A stretch of 64,000 nt of DNA from G963663775 sp963664255 (GCA_963664255.1 OY760938.1:2170001-2234000); one strand, 5' to 3'; shown: positions 1 to 9,847, counted from the stretch's first letter. The notes: a model not told the origin generated them from the letters alone. Numbers and translations: made by a program.

Positions 1-2
1 TG

Positions 3-1139
3 CTGCAGCGAAGTATGAAAATTGTGGGTGTCACAGACGCCAACCGTGCGCCAAAAAGCTTTTCGGATTTTTATGACATCCCACGTTGGGCAGTGGAAGG
101 GGTAAAATTCGCGTCTGGTCGCACCAATACCGCGGGACAAGCGTTGCTTAGTGGCATGGATGGTGCATTTGCGCCGCATGGCTTCACCACAATCGAACAA
201 GCGATTTTAATTTTGCGCCGTATGCAGGATTCGCTGTCTGTCAGCGATATATACAAAAATTGGCGCAGTGCCGCGGGATATGATGCTGTAACGCTGGCAT
301 TGACCTTTGGCGGAGATTGTACCTTTGGCAGAAGTCATACGGCATCATACAGCGGTTCTTTTGATGAAATGTATGATTTGCAAAACAATCCAGCCTATTT
401 CTTTTCTGGCATTTCGGAATTTTTTAACGATGATTTGACCATGGTGAATTTTGAAGGCACACTGACGACTGCGTCAAAGCACGCAGAAAAAACCTTCGCC
501 TTCAAAGGGCGTCCGGCGTATGCAAAAATTTTGCCGGCAGGCAGCATTGATGTGGTGACGCTTGCCAACAATCATTCCAAAGACTATTTACAGCAGGGCT
601 GGGAGGATACTGTCAACGCCTTGTCCCCCTATGTGCGCATTTCGGCATATGATGCCATGCCGATTGTCACGATAAAGGGCATTCGCATTGGCTTCGCCTC
701 TAATGTTGGATGGGGCTTTGACAGCACACAAAAGCAGTTCATCCAAAGCGCAGTGAAAACCTTAAAAACCTACGGTGCGGATGTTATTATTTTCAATTAT
801 CATTGGGGTATCGAGCGTACCTATTACAGCAACGCCACACAGCAGGCGATTGCGCACTACTGCATTGACCAAGGGGCGGATTTGGTGATTGGCAACCATC
901 CACACGTGGTGCAGGAGGTGGAAACCTATCACGGCAAGCAAATTGCCTATTCTCTCGGCAATTTGGTGTTTGGCGGCAACCGCAATCCGTCCGACAAAAA
1001 CTGCATCCTCTTTCGGCAGAACCTCACTTTGGATTTAGATTCTAAAGAAATCATATCGACCTCCTATCAGGCAATTCCCTATCAAGTGTCTTCTGTGAGC
1101 ACCAGAAATGATTATCATCCAATCAAAAGATGCGTTTGA
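3..1139 (+). CDS. CapA-family (PGA_cap) protein with SLH segment, 5' end outside window
   Basis: The frame stays open to the left edge of the window, so the first ATG (15) is probably internal and the gene starts upstream. Residues about 16-70 (from that ATG) read as one S-layer homology repeat: an FSDF start, PRWAVEGV, then a GAFAPHGFTTIEQA end. The rest is a CapA/PGA_cap fold related to metallophosphoesterases. It shows GGDCTFGR near residue 99, NFEGTLTT, LANNHSKD, NYHWG, GNHPHVVQ and SLGNLVFGG, which are the usual metal and phosphate ligands of this family. CapA proteins are linked to poly-gamma-glutamate capsule or other cell-envelope polymers. An SLH segment would tether this one to the wall outside the cell. 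The substrate is unknown. Confidence 0.85.
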   Translation: MQRSMKIVGVTDANRAPKSFSDFYDIPRWAVEGVKFASGRTNTAGQALLSGMDGAFAPHGFTTIEQAILILRRMQDSLSVSDIYKNWRSAAGYDAVTLALTFGGDCTFGRSHTASYSGSFDEMYDLQNNPAYFFSGISEFFNDDLTMVNFEGTLTTASKHAEKTFAFKGRPAYAKILPAGSIDVVTLANNHSKDYLQQGWEDTVNALSPYVRISAYDAMPIVTIKGIRIGFASNVGWGFDSTQKQFIQSAVKTLKTYGADVIIFNYHWGIERTYYSNATQQAIAHYCIDQGADLVIGNHPHVVQEVETYHGKQIAYSLGNLVFGGNRNPSDKNCILFRQNLTLDLDSKEIISTSYQAIPYQVSSVSTRNDYHPIKRCV

Positions 1140-1502
1140 AAAAAATGAAATATGTCGTTGCCGCGTGTATCTGAAAAAAGCTTGCTCTAAGCGGGACAAA
1201 ACCAATGTCTTGCATCACGCAGGGGTTATTTTCTTCTGTTATGAGAGGTGTTTTTTAGAAAGTTATAGGTTGCTGCAAAAGAACATATTTTACCTGAAAA
1301 TCTTTTATTTTCTATTTCAAAGCACATCTTGCACGATATGTCCAGCTTTTATCACTTTACTTATCATCGAAATACTATCATATAACTTTTATAATTATTG
1401 TATTGTCGCCTTTTTCTTTTTTTTATTCACATGAAATTACACCATAACCTAACGTGCTCCACTTAATATAGTAAAGCATTAAAGTTTTTTATGGCGAATT
1501 CG
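1140..1502. other. Intergenic region, no gene recognised
   Basis: This AT-rich stretch follows the CapA-like gene. An open frame at 1108-1434 overlaps the end of that gene, is rich in Phe, Cys and Ile, has no convincing ribosome binding site and resembles nothing I know. I see no clear terminator. Confidence 0.5.
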
Positions 1503-1531
1503 TTGAATATTTTTTCCCTTTATGATATGAT
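1503..1531 (+). promoter_or_regulatory. Candidate promoter for gltBD
   Basis: TTGAAT (1503-1508) and TATGAT (1526-1531) are separated by 17 bases. Transcription from here would leave a leader of about 145 nt before gltB. I could not assign the leader to any riboswitch class. Confidence 0.5.
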
Positions 1532-1682
1532 AAGCATAATCGTCAGTTGCCCCATACCGCTGTGTGAAACCGTGCATAATCTGTTCATTTATGCCCTATA
1601 AAATCCAAAACCGCGGATATGGAGTGCGTTGTCATTTTACAATATCACAAATTTTAATTCTCTATGAGTAGGGGTGCAGAAG

Positions 1683-4600
1683 ATGCAGAATAACGGACTT
1701 CCACACAAGCAAGGGCTGTATGACCCATCGCTGGAGCACGATGCCTGCGGCATGGGCTTTGTCGCAGACATCGGCGGAAAAAAATCGCATGAAACCGTAG
1801 CAGACGCGCTGACGGTATTGGAAAACCTGAGCCATCGCGGCGCAAGCGGCGCGGATGAACTCACCGGTGACGGTGCAGGTATTCTGGTACAGTTGCCGCA
1901 CCAATTCTTCCAGCGTGAATGTGACGTGCTGGGCTTTGAGCTGCCGGCAGAGGGCTGCTATGGCGTAGGTATGATTTTTGCGCATCGTTACGATGAATTC
2001 CGCAAAACACAAATGAATTTGTTTGAGCAAATCGTGCAAGAAGAGGGACAGCGCATCCTTGGATGGCGTGAGGTTCCGATTGACGCAACCATGGTCGGTG
2101 AGTCCGCAAAATCCGTGATGCCGCGCTTTGTGCAGGTATTTATCGGCAAGAGCGAGGACACCGAGGCAGGGTTGGACTTTGAGCGCAAGCTGTATGTCAT
2201 TCGTAAGCGTGCGGAAAAGTCCATCGTTCCGCTGAGCGAAGAAAAGGGCGGTACCTTCTATGTTGCCAGCCTGTCTTCCAAAACCATTGTCTACAAGGGT
2301 ATGCTGACCGCAGAGCAGCTGCGTGATTTTTATCTGGACCTTTCCGACTTGGACTTTGTGTCTGCGTTGGCAATGGTGCATTCCCGTTTCAGCACCAACA
2401 CCTTCCCCAGCTGGGAGCGTGCGCATCCAAACCGCTATTTGGTGCACAATGGCGAAATTAATACCATTCGTGGCAATGTTAACTGGATGAAAGCGCGCCA
2501 GAAGACCTTGGATTCCTCTATTTTCAAGGATTTGTCGAAGGTATTCCCGATTATCGATGAAACGGGCAGCGACTCCTCCATGTTTGACAACAGCTTTGAA
2601 TTTCTCTATCTGACCGGTCGCCCGCTGCAGCAGGCTGCCATGATGATGATTCCCGAGCCTTGGGAGAAAAATGACCTGATGAGCGCATCGAAGAAGGAAT
2701 TTTATGAATTCCAGAACCTTTTGATGGAGCCTTGGGATGGTCCTGCGGCGATGGCGTTCACGGACGGTGATGTCATCGGTGCGATGCTCGACCGCAATGG
2801 TCTGCGTCCTTCTCGTTACTATGTGACCAAGGATAATAAGGTTGTGCTGTCATCTGAAGTCGGTGTCGTAGACATCAAGCCGGAAAACGTGCAGTATAAG
2901 GGTCGTTTGGAGCCGGGCAGAATGCTGCTGATTGACACGGACGCTGGCCGTATCATTGCAGATGAAGAAATCAAAGAGGGCGCGGCGTCTGAGCATCCGT
3001 ATGGAGAGTGGATTAACCGCCACATTGTGCATCTGGACACATTGCCCGCAGCGGCAGCTGTCGCGGCAGACAGCGAACCGCTGTTGTGTCTGCAAAAGGC
3101 ATTTGGCTACACGCAGGAAGATGTTCAAAAAATCGTACTGCCAATGGCAGTGGAAGGCATTGACCCGTTGGGCGCAATGGGCATGGATTCTCCGCTTGCC
3201 GTTCTTTCCGACCAGCCGCAAATGCTGTACAGCTATTTCAAGCAGCTGTTTGCACAGGTCACAAACCCGCCGATTGACGGCATCCGTGAAGAAATTGTTA
3301 CCTCCAGCAGCATTTTGCTTGGTAATTCCGGCAACCTGCTCGATGCTGACCGTGCAGGCACGACCAGCATTTTCTTGGAGCATCCGATTTTAACCAATGC
3401 GCAGCTCGCTGCCATCAAAAATTTGCAGGATGACCGTTTCCGTGCAGTCACCATTTCCATGCTGTATCCGGCAAAGGGCGGTGCGCGTGAAATGGAAAAA
3501 GCACTGAGCCGTATATTCCGTGAAGCGGACCGTGCAGCGGCAGAGGGTGCAAATATCCTGATTCTGTCCGACCGCGGCGTGAATGCAGAAAACGCCGCAA
3601 TTCCGGCACTTTTGGCAAGCTCCGCACTGCATCACCACCTGATTCAAAAGGAAATCCGTACCAACGTTGGTTTGGTGCTGGAATCCGGCGAACCGCGTGA
3701 AGTGCATCATTTCTGCACCTTGATTGGCTATGGCGTGACAGCAGTCAACCCGTATCTGGCATTCCAGACCATTGATGCTTTGGCGGAAAAGGATTTGCTG
3801 GACGGACAGACGGCTGAAGAAGGTCGCAAGCACTATGTGAAGGCAGCCGTAAAGGGTATGCTGAAGGTACTGACCAAAATGGGTATCTCCACCATCCGCA
3901 GCTACCATGGTGCACAGATTTTTGAAGCCGTTGGTCTGAAAAGAGAACTGGTGGATAAATATTTCACCCATACCCCGTCTCGCTTGGAAGGCATTGGATT
4001 GGCGGAAATCGTGCGTGAAAACGAAATGCGTCATGACAGTGCATATGATGATTCACCGCTCTATGCAGACAGCTTGGAAAGCGGCGGCACCTTCCAGTGC
4101 AAGGATGACGCAGAAGAGCATCTGTATAATCCGGAAACGATTTATTTGCTGCAGCGTGCTTGCCGCGAGGAAAATTATGATTTGTTCCGTGATTATGCGA
4201 AAAAAATCAATGATGAACGTAATATTACCCTCCGCAGCTTGTTGGAGTTCAATTATGACGTTAGCGATGCCATCCCGATTGAAGAGGTGGAATCGGTAGA
4301 ATCCATCGTGCGCCGCTTCAAGACAGGCGCGATGTCCTATGGCTCCATCAGCAAGGAAGCACATGAATGTCTTGCCATTGCGATGAACCGTTTGGGCGGC
4401 AAGAGCAACACTGGTGAGGGCGGCGAAGACATTGCACGCTTCACGCCAATGGAAAATGGCGACTCCAAGAGAAGTGCCATCAAGCAGGTGGCGTCCGGTC
4501 GTTTTGGTGTTACCAGCAACTATCTGGCGAACGCGGATGAAATTCAGATTAAAATGGCACAGGGTGCAAAGCCGGGCGAAGGCGGTCAGCTGCCGGGACG

Positions 4601-6242
4601 TAAGGTCTATCCGGAAATTGCAAAAACACGTCATTCCACCCCGGGTGTGGGCTTGATTTCTCCCCCGCCGCATCATGATATTTATTCCATCGAGGATTTG
4701 GCAGAGCTGATTCATGACCTGAAGAACGCAAACCGCAATGCACGCATCAATGTCAAGCTGGTGTCTGAGGTTGGCGTTGGCACGATTGCGGCAGGCGTTG
4801 CCAAGGGCAAGGCGGATGTCATTCTCATCAGTGGTTACGATGGCGGCACAGGTGCATCCCCGCTGACCAGTATCAAAAATGCAGGTCTGCCGTGGGAATT
4901 GGGTCTGGCGGAAACCCACCAAACATTGGTGCTCAATCGCCTGCGTGACCGTGTGGTGCTGGAAACCGACGGCAAGCTGCTGTCCGGTAAGGATGTTGTT
5001 GTGGCGGCAATGCTGGGTGCGGAAGAATTCGGCTTTGCAACCACGCCGCTGATTGCACTGGGTTGTGTGATGATGCGTGTCTGCAATCTGAACACCTGCC
5101 CGGTGGGCATTGCAACGCAGGATGAAGAGCTGCGCCGCTGCTTTGCGGGCAAGCCGGAATATGTGGTCAACTTTATGCGCTTCATTGCACAGGATATGCG
5201 TGAAATCATGGCAAGCCTTGGTTTCCGCACCATTGAAGACATGGTCGGTCGTACGGACCGCCTGCGTGCACGCGACAACATCAAGGGCTGGAAGGCTGCT
5301 CGTCTGGATTTGTCCAGCATTCTGTATCAGCCATATGCCGGTGCGGATGTCGGTCGCTTCAACACCCAAAAGCAGGACCATATGCTGGAAGGCTCGCTGA
5401 CCATGAGCAAGCTGCTGCGTATGTGCCGTCCGGCGCTGGAGTCCAAAAAGGCAATTCGTGCCAAGCTGTCCATTCGCAATGTAGACCGTGTCGTGGGCAC
5501 CTTGATTGGCAGTGAAATTTCCAAGCGGTATGGCGAAGAAGGTCTGCCGGAAGACACCATCAAGCTGAGCTTTGTCGGCTCTGCAGGCCAGAGCTTCGGC
5601 GCATTTGCACCGCGTGGCTTGACCTTGGAACTGGAAGGCGATTCGAATGACTATATCGGCAAGGGTCTTTCCGGCGGTAAAATTGCGGTATATCCGCCGC
5701 GCACCAGTGACTTTGCGCCAGAGGAAAATATCCTCATTGGCAACGTTGCGCTGTATGGTGCGACAAGCGGTGAAGCATATTTCAACGGTATCGCAGGCGA
5801 ACGCTTCTGCGTGCGTAACAGTGGTGTCAACACAGTGGTTGAAGGCGTTGGCGACCATGGCTGTGAATATATGACGGGCGGACGTGTTGTCATTCTCGGC
5901 AAAACCGGACGCAATTTTGCGGCAGGTATGTCTGGCGGCATCGCATATGCACTGGACTTTGACCCGAACTATTGCAACCAAGCCATGGTTCTGCTGGAGT
6001 CTGGTCTTGCGGAAGAAGAGCTTGCACAGGTGCGCAAGATGATTGAAGCGCATGTTGCTTGTACAGAAAGCCCCTTGGGTCGTCGAATTCTGGACGATTG
6101 GTCTGGATATGCAGGGCGATTTACCCGCATTATCCCACGCGACTATAAGATTATGATGGAAAACATTGAAAAAGCTCGTCAGTCTGGTCTGGAGGGCGAT
6201 GCGGCGGTAATGTCCGCCTTTGAACAAAGTTTTAAGAATTAA
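1683..6242 (+). CDS. gltB: Glutamate synthase, large (glutaminase/FMN) subunit
   Basis: The protein has about 1519 residues, the normal size for GltB. It transfers the amide of glutamine to 2-oxoglutarate to give two glutamates. A short propeptide precedes HDACGMGF, whose Cys becomes the N-terminal nucleophile of the class II glutaminase domain (to about residue 430). The FMN/synthase domain follows (about 800-1190, with GGTGASPL), including the 3Fe-4S cysteines in CVMMRVCNLNTCPVG near residue 1130. The C-terminal third is the GXGXG beta-helix. The frame could begin at GTG 1674, but ATG 1683 is preferred because AGGGG (1669-1674) sits 8 bases before it and would overlap the GTG. gltD follows after 15 bases, so they form one operon. 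Confidence 0.98.
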   Translation: MQNNGLPHKQGLYDPSLEHDACGMGFVADIGGKKSHETVADALTVLENLSHRGASGADELTGDGAGILVQLPHQFFQRECDVLGFELPAEGCYGVGMIFAHRYDEFRKTQMNLFEQIVQEEGQRILGWREVPIDATMVGESAKSVMPRFVQVFIGKSEDTEAGLDFERKLYVIRKRAEKSIVPLSEEKGGTFYVASLSSKTIVYKGMLTAEQLRDFYLDLSDLDFVSALAMVHSRFSTNTFPSWERAHPNRYLVHNGEINTIRGNVNWMKARQKTLDSSIFKDLSKVFPIIDETGSDSSMFDNSFEFLYLTGRPLQQAAMMMIPEPWEKNDLMSASKKEFYEFQNLLMEPWDGPAAMAFTDGDVIGAMLDRNGLRPSRYYVTKDNKVVLSSEVGVVDIKPENVQYKGRLEPGRMLLIDTDAGRIIADEEIKEGAASEHPYGEWINRHIVHLDTLPAAAAVAADSEPLLCLQKAFGYTQEDVQKIVLPMAVEGIDPLGAMGMDSPLAVLSDQPQMLYSYFKQLFAQVTNPPIDGIREEIVTSSSILLGNSGNLLDADRAGTTSIFLEHPILTNAQLAAIKNLQDDRFRAVTISMLYPAKGGAREMEKALSRIFREADRAAAEGANILILSDRGVNAENAAIPALLASSALHHHLIQKEIRTNVGLVLESGEPREVHHFCTLIGYGVTAVNPYLAFQTIDALAEKDLLDGQTAEEGRKHYVKAAVKGMLKVLTKMGISTIRSYHGAQIFEAVGLKRELVDKYFTHTPSRLEGIGLAEIVRENEMRHDSAYDDSPLYADSLESGGTFQCKDDAEEHLYNPETIYLLQRACREENYDLFRDYAKKINDERNITLRSLLEFNYDVSDAIPIEEVESVESIVRRFKTGAMSYGSISKEAHECLAIAMNRLGGKSNTGEGGEDIARFTPMENGDSKRSAIKQVASGRFGVTSNYLANADEIQIKMAQGAKPGEGGQLPGRKVYPEIAKTRHSTPGVGLISPPPHHDIYSIEDLAELIHDLKNANRNARINVKLVSEVGVGTIAAGVAKGKADVILISGYDGGTGASPLTSIKNAGLPWELGLAETHQTLVLNRLRDRVVLETDGKLLSGKDVVVAAMLGAEEFGFATTPLIALGCVMMRVCNLNTCPVGIATQDEELRRCFAGKPEYVVNFMRFIAQDMREIMASLGFRTIEDMVGRTDRLRARDNIKGWKAARLDLSSILYQPYAGADVGRFNTQKQDHMLEGSLTMSKLLRMCRPALESKKAIRAKLSIRNVDRVVGTLIGSEISKRYGEEGLPEDTIKLSFVGSAGQSFGAFAPRGLTLELEGDSNDYIGKGLSGGKIAVYPPRTSDFAPEENILIGNVALYGATSGEAYFNGIAGERFCVRNSGVNTVVEGVGDHGCEYMTGGRVVILGKTGRNFAAGMSGGIAYALDFDPNYCNQAMVLLESGLAEEELAQVRKMIEAHVACTESPLGRRILDDWSGYAGRFTRIIPRDYKIMMENIEKARQSGLEGDAAVMSAFEQSFKN

Positions 6243-6257
6243 GAAGGTGGAGTTACA

Positions 6258-7742
6258 ATGGGAAAAGCGACCGGATTTTTAGACTATGAAAGAGTAAATC
6301 CCCAGAAGCGCCCCGCCGAAGAGCGCATGGGGGACTGGGACGAGCTGCGCGTGCCAATGGCGCCTGAGGTCATTCAGACCCAGGCGGCACGCTGCATGAA
6401 CTGCGGCATTCCCTTTTGCCATGGCGGTGTGATGCTGGGCGGAATGGCGGCAGGCTGTCCGGTACACAATTTGATTCCGGAATGGAATGATTTGGTATAT
6501 AAGGGACAGTGGAAAGAGGCATATCTGCGTTTGGCGCGCACAAACCCGTTCCCGGAGTTTACAGCACGTGTGTGCCCTGCACCCTGTGAAGGCTCCTGCA
6601 CAGAAGGCTATCACATGGAATCTGTCACCATCAACAGCTTGGAATATGAAATCATTGAAAAAGCATTTTCCGAGGGCTGGGTGAAATCACTCAAGGGCAA
6701 GCCGACAGGCAAGCGTGTGGCAGTCATTGGTTCAGGCCCTTCGGGCTTGTCTGCGGCATATTATCTCACCGTGGCAGGTCATGAGGTGACGGTATACGAA
6801 CGCAGTGACCGCGTTGGCGGACTGATGATGTACGGCATCCCGAACATGAAGCTGGATAAGGGTGTGGTACAACGTCGTGTGGACCTGCTCGAACAAGCAG
6901 GCGTACACTTTGTGCTGAACACAGAAGTGGGTAAGGATGTGCCGACGCAGCAGCTGGTCGATGAGTTTGACGCTGTGATTCTGTGTGCAGGCGCAACCAA
7001 GGCACGCGGTTTGACCGTGGAAGGCAGCGAGTTGACAGGTGTTCATTTTGCTGTGGATTTCCTGAAGGCAAACACCAAAAGCTTGCTGGATTCCAAGCTT
7101 GCAGACGGCAATTATATCAGTGCCAAGGATAAAAATGTAATCATCATCGGCGGTGGTGACACCGGTACAGACTGTGTTGCAACCTCTCTTCGTCATGGCT
7201 GCGCAAGTGTATATCAGTTTGAAATCATGCCGGAACCGCCCCAGAAGCGTGTGGAAGCATCGAATCCGTGGCCGGAATGGCCCAAAAAGCTGAAGGTGGA
7301 CTATGGTCAGGAAGAAGCCATCCACGTAACCGGCAAAGACCCGCGCAACTATCTGATTAACACGAAGAAAATCGTGGGCGATGCACAGGGCAATGTGACC
7401 GAAGTGCACACAGTGCAGGTGGAATGGGTACGTGACGCAAGCGGTCGCATGATACCGAAGGAAGTTGCAGGCAGTGAAAAGGTTTGGAAGGCGGATTTGA
7501 TTTTGCTGGCAATGGGCTTCTTGGGTGCCGAAGACACCATCCCTGCGGAGTTGTCTTTGGAACGGGATGCACGCAGCAATGTATCGGCTGAATTTGAGCT
7601 GTTCCAAACCAATGTGGACAAGGTTTTTGTTGCCGGTGATATGCGCCGTGGACAAAGCTTGGTGGTATGGGCATTGGAAGAAGGCAAGCTGGCGGCACGT
7701 GAGGTGGATAAATACCTGACAGGCAAGAGCTTGATTCGCTAA
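6258..7742 (+). CDS. gltD: Glutamate synthase, small (NAD(P)H/FAD) subunit
   Basis: The 494-residue protein has the usual length and plan of GltD, which passes electrons from NAD(P)H through FAD and Fe-S centres to the large subunit. The N-terminal cysteines sit in CMNCGIPFC, GCPVHN and CPAPCEGSC (about residues 39-110). The FAD-binding glycine motif VAVIGSGPSGLSAAYYL follows near residue 155. The NAD(P)H motif IIIGGGDTGTDC lies near residue 296, and a second FAD contact near VFVAGDMRRGQSLVVWA at the end. AAGGTGG precedes ATG 6258 at normal distance. It closes the gltBD operon and is followed directly by a strong terminator. Confidence 0.98.
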   Translation: MGKATGFLDYERVNPQKRPAEERMGDWDELRVPMAPEVIQTQAARCMNCGIPFCHGGVMLGGMAAGCPVHNLIPEWNDLVYKGQWKEAYLRLARTNPFPEFTARVCPAPCEGSCTEGYHMESVTINSLEYEIIEKAFSEGWVKSLKGKPTGKRVAVIGSGPSGLSAAYYLTVAGHEVTVYERSDRVGGLMMYGIPNMKLDKGVVQRRVDLLEQAGVHFVLNTEVGKDVPTQQLVDEFDAVILCAGATKARGLTVEGSELTGVHFAVDFLKANTKSLLDSKLADGNYISAKDKNVIIIGGGDTGTDCVATSLRHGCASVYQFEIMPEPPQKRVEASNPWPEWPKKLKVDYGQEEAIHVTGKDPRNYLINTKKIVGDAQGNVTEVHTVQVEWVRDASGRMIPKEVAGSEKVWKADLILLAMGFLGAEDTIPAELSLERDARSNVSAEFELFQTNVDKVFVAGDMRRGQSLVVWALEEGKLAAREVDKYLTGKSLIR

Positions 7743-7750
7743 ATTTAAAT

Positions 7751-7793
7751 AAAAAAAATCCCGCTGATGGCAATCATCAGCGGGATTTTTTTT
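7751..7793. terminator. Bidirectional terminator between gltD and the EAL/GGDEF gene
   Basis: Two perfect 19-base arms (7751-7769 and 7775-7793) are separated by 5 bases. The stem core is TCCCGCTGATG, and eight A and eight T residues lie at its two ends. This suits both the + strand gltBD operon and the - strand gene that ends at 7812. Confidence 0.93.
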
Positions 7794-7811
7794 CGGTTGG
7801 TGTTCCCAAAA

Positions 7812-9557
7812 TTAGAGATAGACAACGGAATTGCCTTGTATTTGCTTGCTTTTTTTCTTCGCTTGCGCAATTTTTTGGGATAACTTTTCCATACTTTCAC
7901 ACGCAGCCAGTTGTTTTTTCACTGCTGCAATGGATAACGTTGCAATCGGAAAGGTTTCCACAAACCCATTCCGATTGGTGGAAACAATATAGCCTTGCGA
8001 CCAATCTTCTTTGCTGTACAGGGGCATAATGGCGTTGGAAAACACCTCGATAATGTCTTTGCACAGCTTTTGAATATCCTTGATGCGTGTGACAATTACA
8101 AAATCATCTCCGCCGATATGTCCTAAAAAATCCTCTTTCGCACAGCATTTTCGCATGGTTTCTGCAACAACACGTATCATTTTATCGCCATTGGTGAAGC
8201 TATAGGCGTCATTATAGGCTTTGAAATTATCCAAATCGAGATAGATAATGGTGTGCTGCTCCTGCGCCGCAGAAACGGACAGCATTTTGGATTGCACCGC
8301 TGCATTTCCGGGCAGACCAGTCAGCGGACTGGCTTCACTGGCACGCTTTACCTGTATTTTGATGGCGGTGTTCAGCAAATCCTTCACCGTTACCACGCCG
8401 AAGTATTTTCCGTTTTTAGTAACAAAAACAGCATCATAAATGGTGAGTGCCGAACGCTTCATCGCAATATCGGCGAGTTCATCCACACTCTTTTCCCAAT
8501 CTACCACCAAATATTCGGTTTCTGCAAAATTTTCAATGTGCTTGGTGCAGTGCAGGGTATAGCCATATCGTCCGCTGAATTTTTCCAGAAGGGTTCTTCG
8601 CGTCAAGATGCCGCGTAGTCGCCCCTCTGCATCTATAATGCCGAGTTCACAAATGGTAGGGTCTTTTTTCATCATGTGATACACATCCACGGCTTTTGTG
8701 CCGGTCAATACGGTCGGTTTTGCAGTGCAGATGGATTTGACAAACCCAAAAACCGAGGGCTGATACACGGAAGCGGTGATTTCATTCTGCACCTCTTTTA
8801 TCAGCATTTTTTTGTCACAAGCCAGCTTTTCAAATCGTTCGGAAGGCTTTGCTAAAAAAAAGCCCTGCCCATAATCAATGCCCAAGCGAATTAACGTGCA
8901 CAGTTCTTCTTCGGACTCAATGCCCTCGGCAATGGAATGAATACCGCTGTCTTGGCACAGCTTCACGATGCTGCCGACAGCGGATTTTTTCACGGCGTCG
9001 TCTTGGATATTGCGGATGAGCTCCATATCAATTTTGATAAAGTTGGGGAAAAATGAGCAAATGCGGTTAAGCCCCGAGTATCCCGCCCCAAAATCATCCA
9101 CGGCAATGTGATAATGCTGCTTGCGATAATGGTTCACGACTTCTCGAAAGGCTTCCATGTCATGAATAGAGCTTTTTTCTGTGACTTCAAAAATAATATC
9201 GTTTGGGTGAAACCCATATTTTTGCAGCATTTCACAGGTAAATCCCTCTTGGAATTTGGGGTCATAAATATTGTTGGGGTCCACATTCAAAAATAATTTG
9301 GTATGCAGGGGTTTTTCTTTGGCGTGCATGAGTGCTTTGATACGACAAAGCTTTTCCAATTCCCACAGCTTATTCAGCTGCGCTGCAAGGCGAAATAGCT
9401 GCTCAATATTAAAGGTGCAGTTTGGCATTGTGATGCGGCTCAATGCTTCATATCCAAAAATAGTTCCATTTTTTAAAGAAACAATCGGTTGATAAACTGA
9501 TTTGATATTTTTTTCATTTAGTATTGCAAAAAAATCTTTTTCTTGCTGATGTTCCAT
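7812..9557 (-). CDS. Cyclic di-GMP turnover protein, EAL-CBS-GGDEF
   Basis: The 581-residue cytoplasmic protein has three parts. Residues about 10-240 are an EAL phosphodiesterase domain with intact-looking motifs: GYEALSR, DDFGAGYSGL and AEGIESEEE. Residues about 260-400 are a CBS pair, usually a nucleotide-sensing module. Residues about 415-560 are a GGDEF cyclase domain whose signature reads GGDDF, a variant that can be active in other proteins. There are no membrane segments. The protein could make or break c-di-GMP, with CBS as the switch; which activity dominates cannot be told from sequence. It is transcribed alone, divergently from the CoA-binding gene. Confidence 0.93.
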   Translation of the reverse strand: MEHQQEKDFFAILNEKNIKSVYQPIVSLKNGTIFGYEALSRITMPNCTFNIEQLFRLAAQLNKLWELEKLCRIKALMHAKEKPLHTKLFLNVDPNNIYDPKFQEGFTCEMLQKYGFHPNDIIFEVTEKSSIHDMEAFREVVNHYRKQHYHIAVDDFGAGYSGLNRICSFFPNFIKIDMELIRNIQDDAVKKSAVGSIVKLCQDSGIHSIAEGIESEEELCTLIRLGIDYGQGFFLAKPSERFEKLACDKKMLIKEVQNEITASVYQPSVFGFVKSICTAKPTVLTGTKAVDVYHMMKKDPTICELGIIDAEGRLRGILTRRTLLEKFSGRYGYTLHCTKHIENFAETEYLVVDWEKSVDELADIAMKRSALTIYDAVFVTKNGKYFGVVTVKDLLNTAIKIQVKRASEASPLTGLPGNAAVQSKMLSVSAAQEQHTIIYLDLDNFKAYNDAYSFTNGDKMIRVVAETMRKCCAKEDFLGHIGGDDFVIVTRIKDIQKLCKDIIEVFSNAIMPLYSKEDWSQGYIVSTNRNGFVETFPIATLSIAAVKKQLAACESMEKLSQKIAQAKKKSKQIQGNSVVYL

Positions 9558-9594
9558 CCTTCATTCTCCCAAAAGCTATTGAAAATATTTTATT

Positions 9595-9624
9595 ATCATA
9601 TTTATCATAGCTTTTAATTGTAAA
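9595..9624 (-). promoter_or_regulatory. Candidate promoter of the EAL/GGDEF gene
   Basis: On the - strand TTTACA (9624-9619) and TATGAT (9600-9595) are separated by 18 bases, about 40 bases before the start codon. Confidence 0.45.
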
Positions 9625-9730
9625 GTCTAATATCAAATATTCGTAAAATCACCGTAACATTCGCTTATATTTCGCTGCATTGTACGAAATTCTGTATATA
9701 TTTTCATGAAATTGCACATTTTTTATAGTA

Positions 9731-9759
9731 TTTACAAATATTTTTTTGAGTGATACAAT
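9731..9759 (+). promoter_or_regulatory. Promoter for the CoA-binding protein gene
   Basis: TTTACA (9731-9736) and TACAAT (9754-9759) are separated by exactly 17 bases. The leader of about 80 nt downstream can fold (see the next feature). Confidence 0.6.
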
Positions 9760-9765
9760 AAAACT

Positions 9766-9824
9766 AGATTCTAACTGGAAACCTTTCGAAAATCTACCGT
9801 TTTGCGGTGGCATGGAAAGAATCT
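9766..9824 (+). promoter_or_regulatory. Possible structured leader, class unknown
   Basis: AGATTCT (9766-9772) can pair with AGAATCT (9818-9824), enclosing ACCG-TTTT-GCGGT and TTTCGAAA helices. The ribosome binding site AGGAGG (9834-9839) lies just outside. The fold could be chance; I do not recognise a riboswitch class. Confidence 0.25.
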
Positions 9825-9847
9825 GCTGAAAAAAGGAGGCATTTGGA

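Noticed and set aside
1108..1434. Possible 108-residue protein after the CapA-like gene
   Set aside because: It overlaps the previous gene, lacks a ribosome binding site, and its Phe/Ile/Cys-rich end is what AT-rich noncoding DNA gives.
1532..1682. gltB leader as a glutamine riboswitch
   Set aside because: I could not find the conserved core of that class; only a long leader is supported.
4053..6227. Open frame of 724 codons antisense to gltB
   Set aside because: It mirrors a highly conserved gene, has no ribosome binding site and no family likeness; it is a codon-usage shadow.
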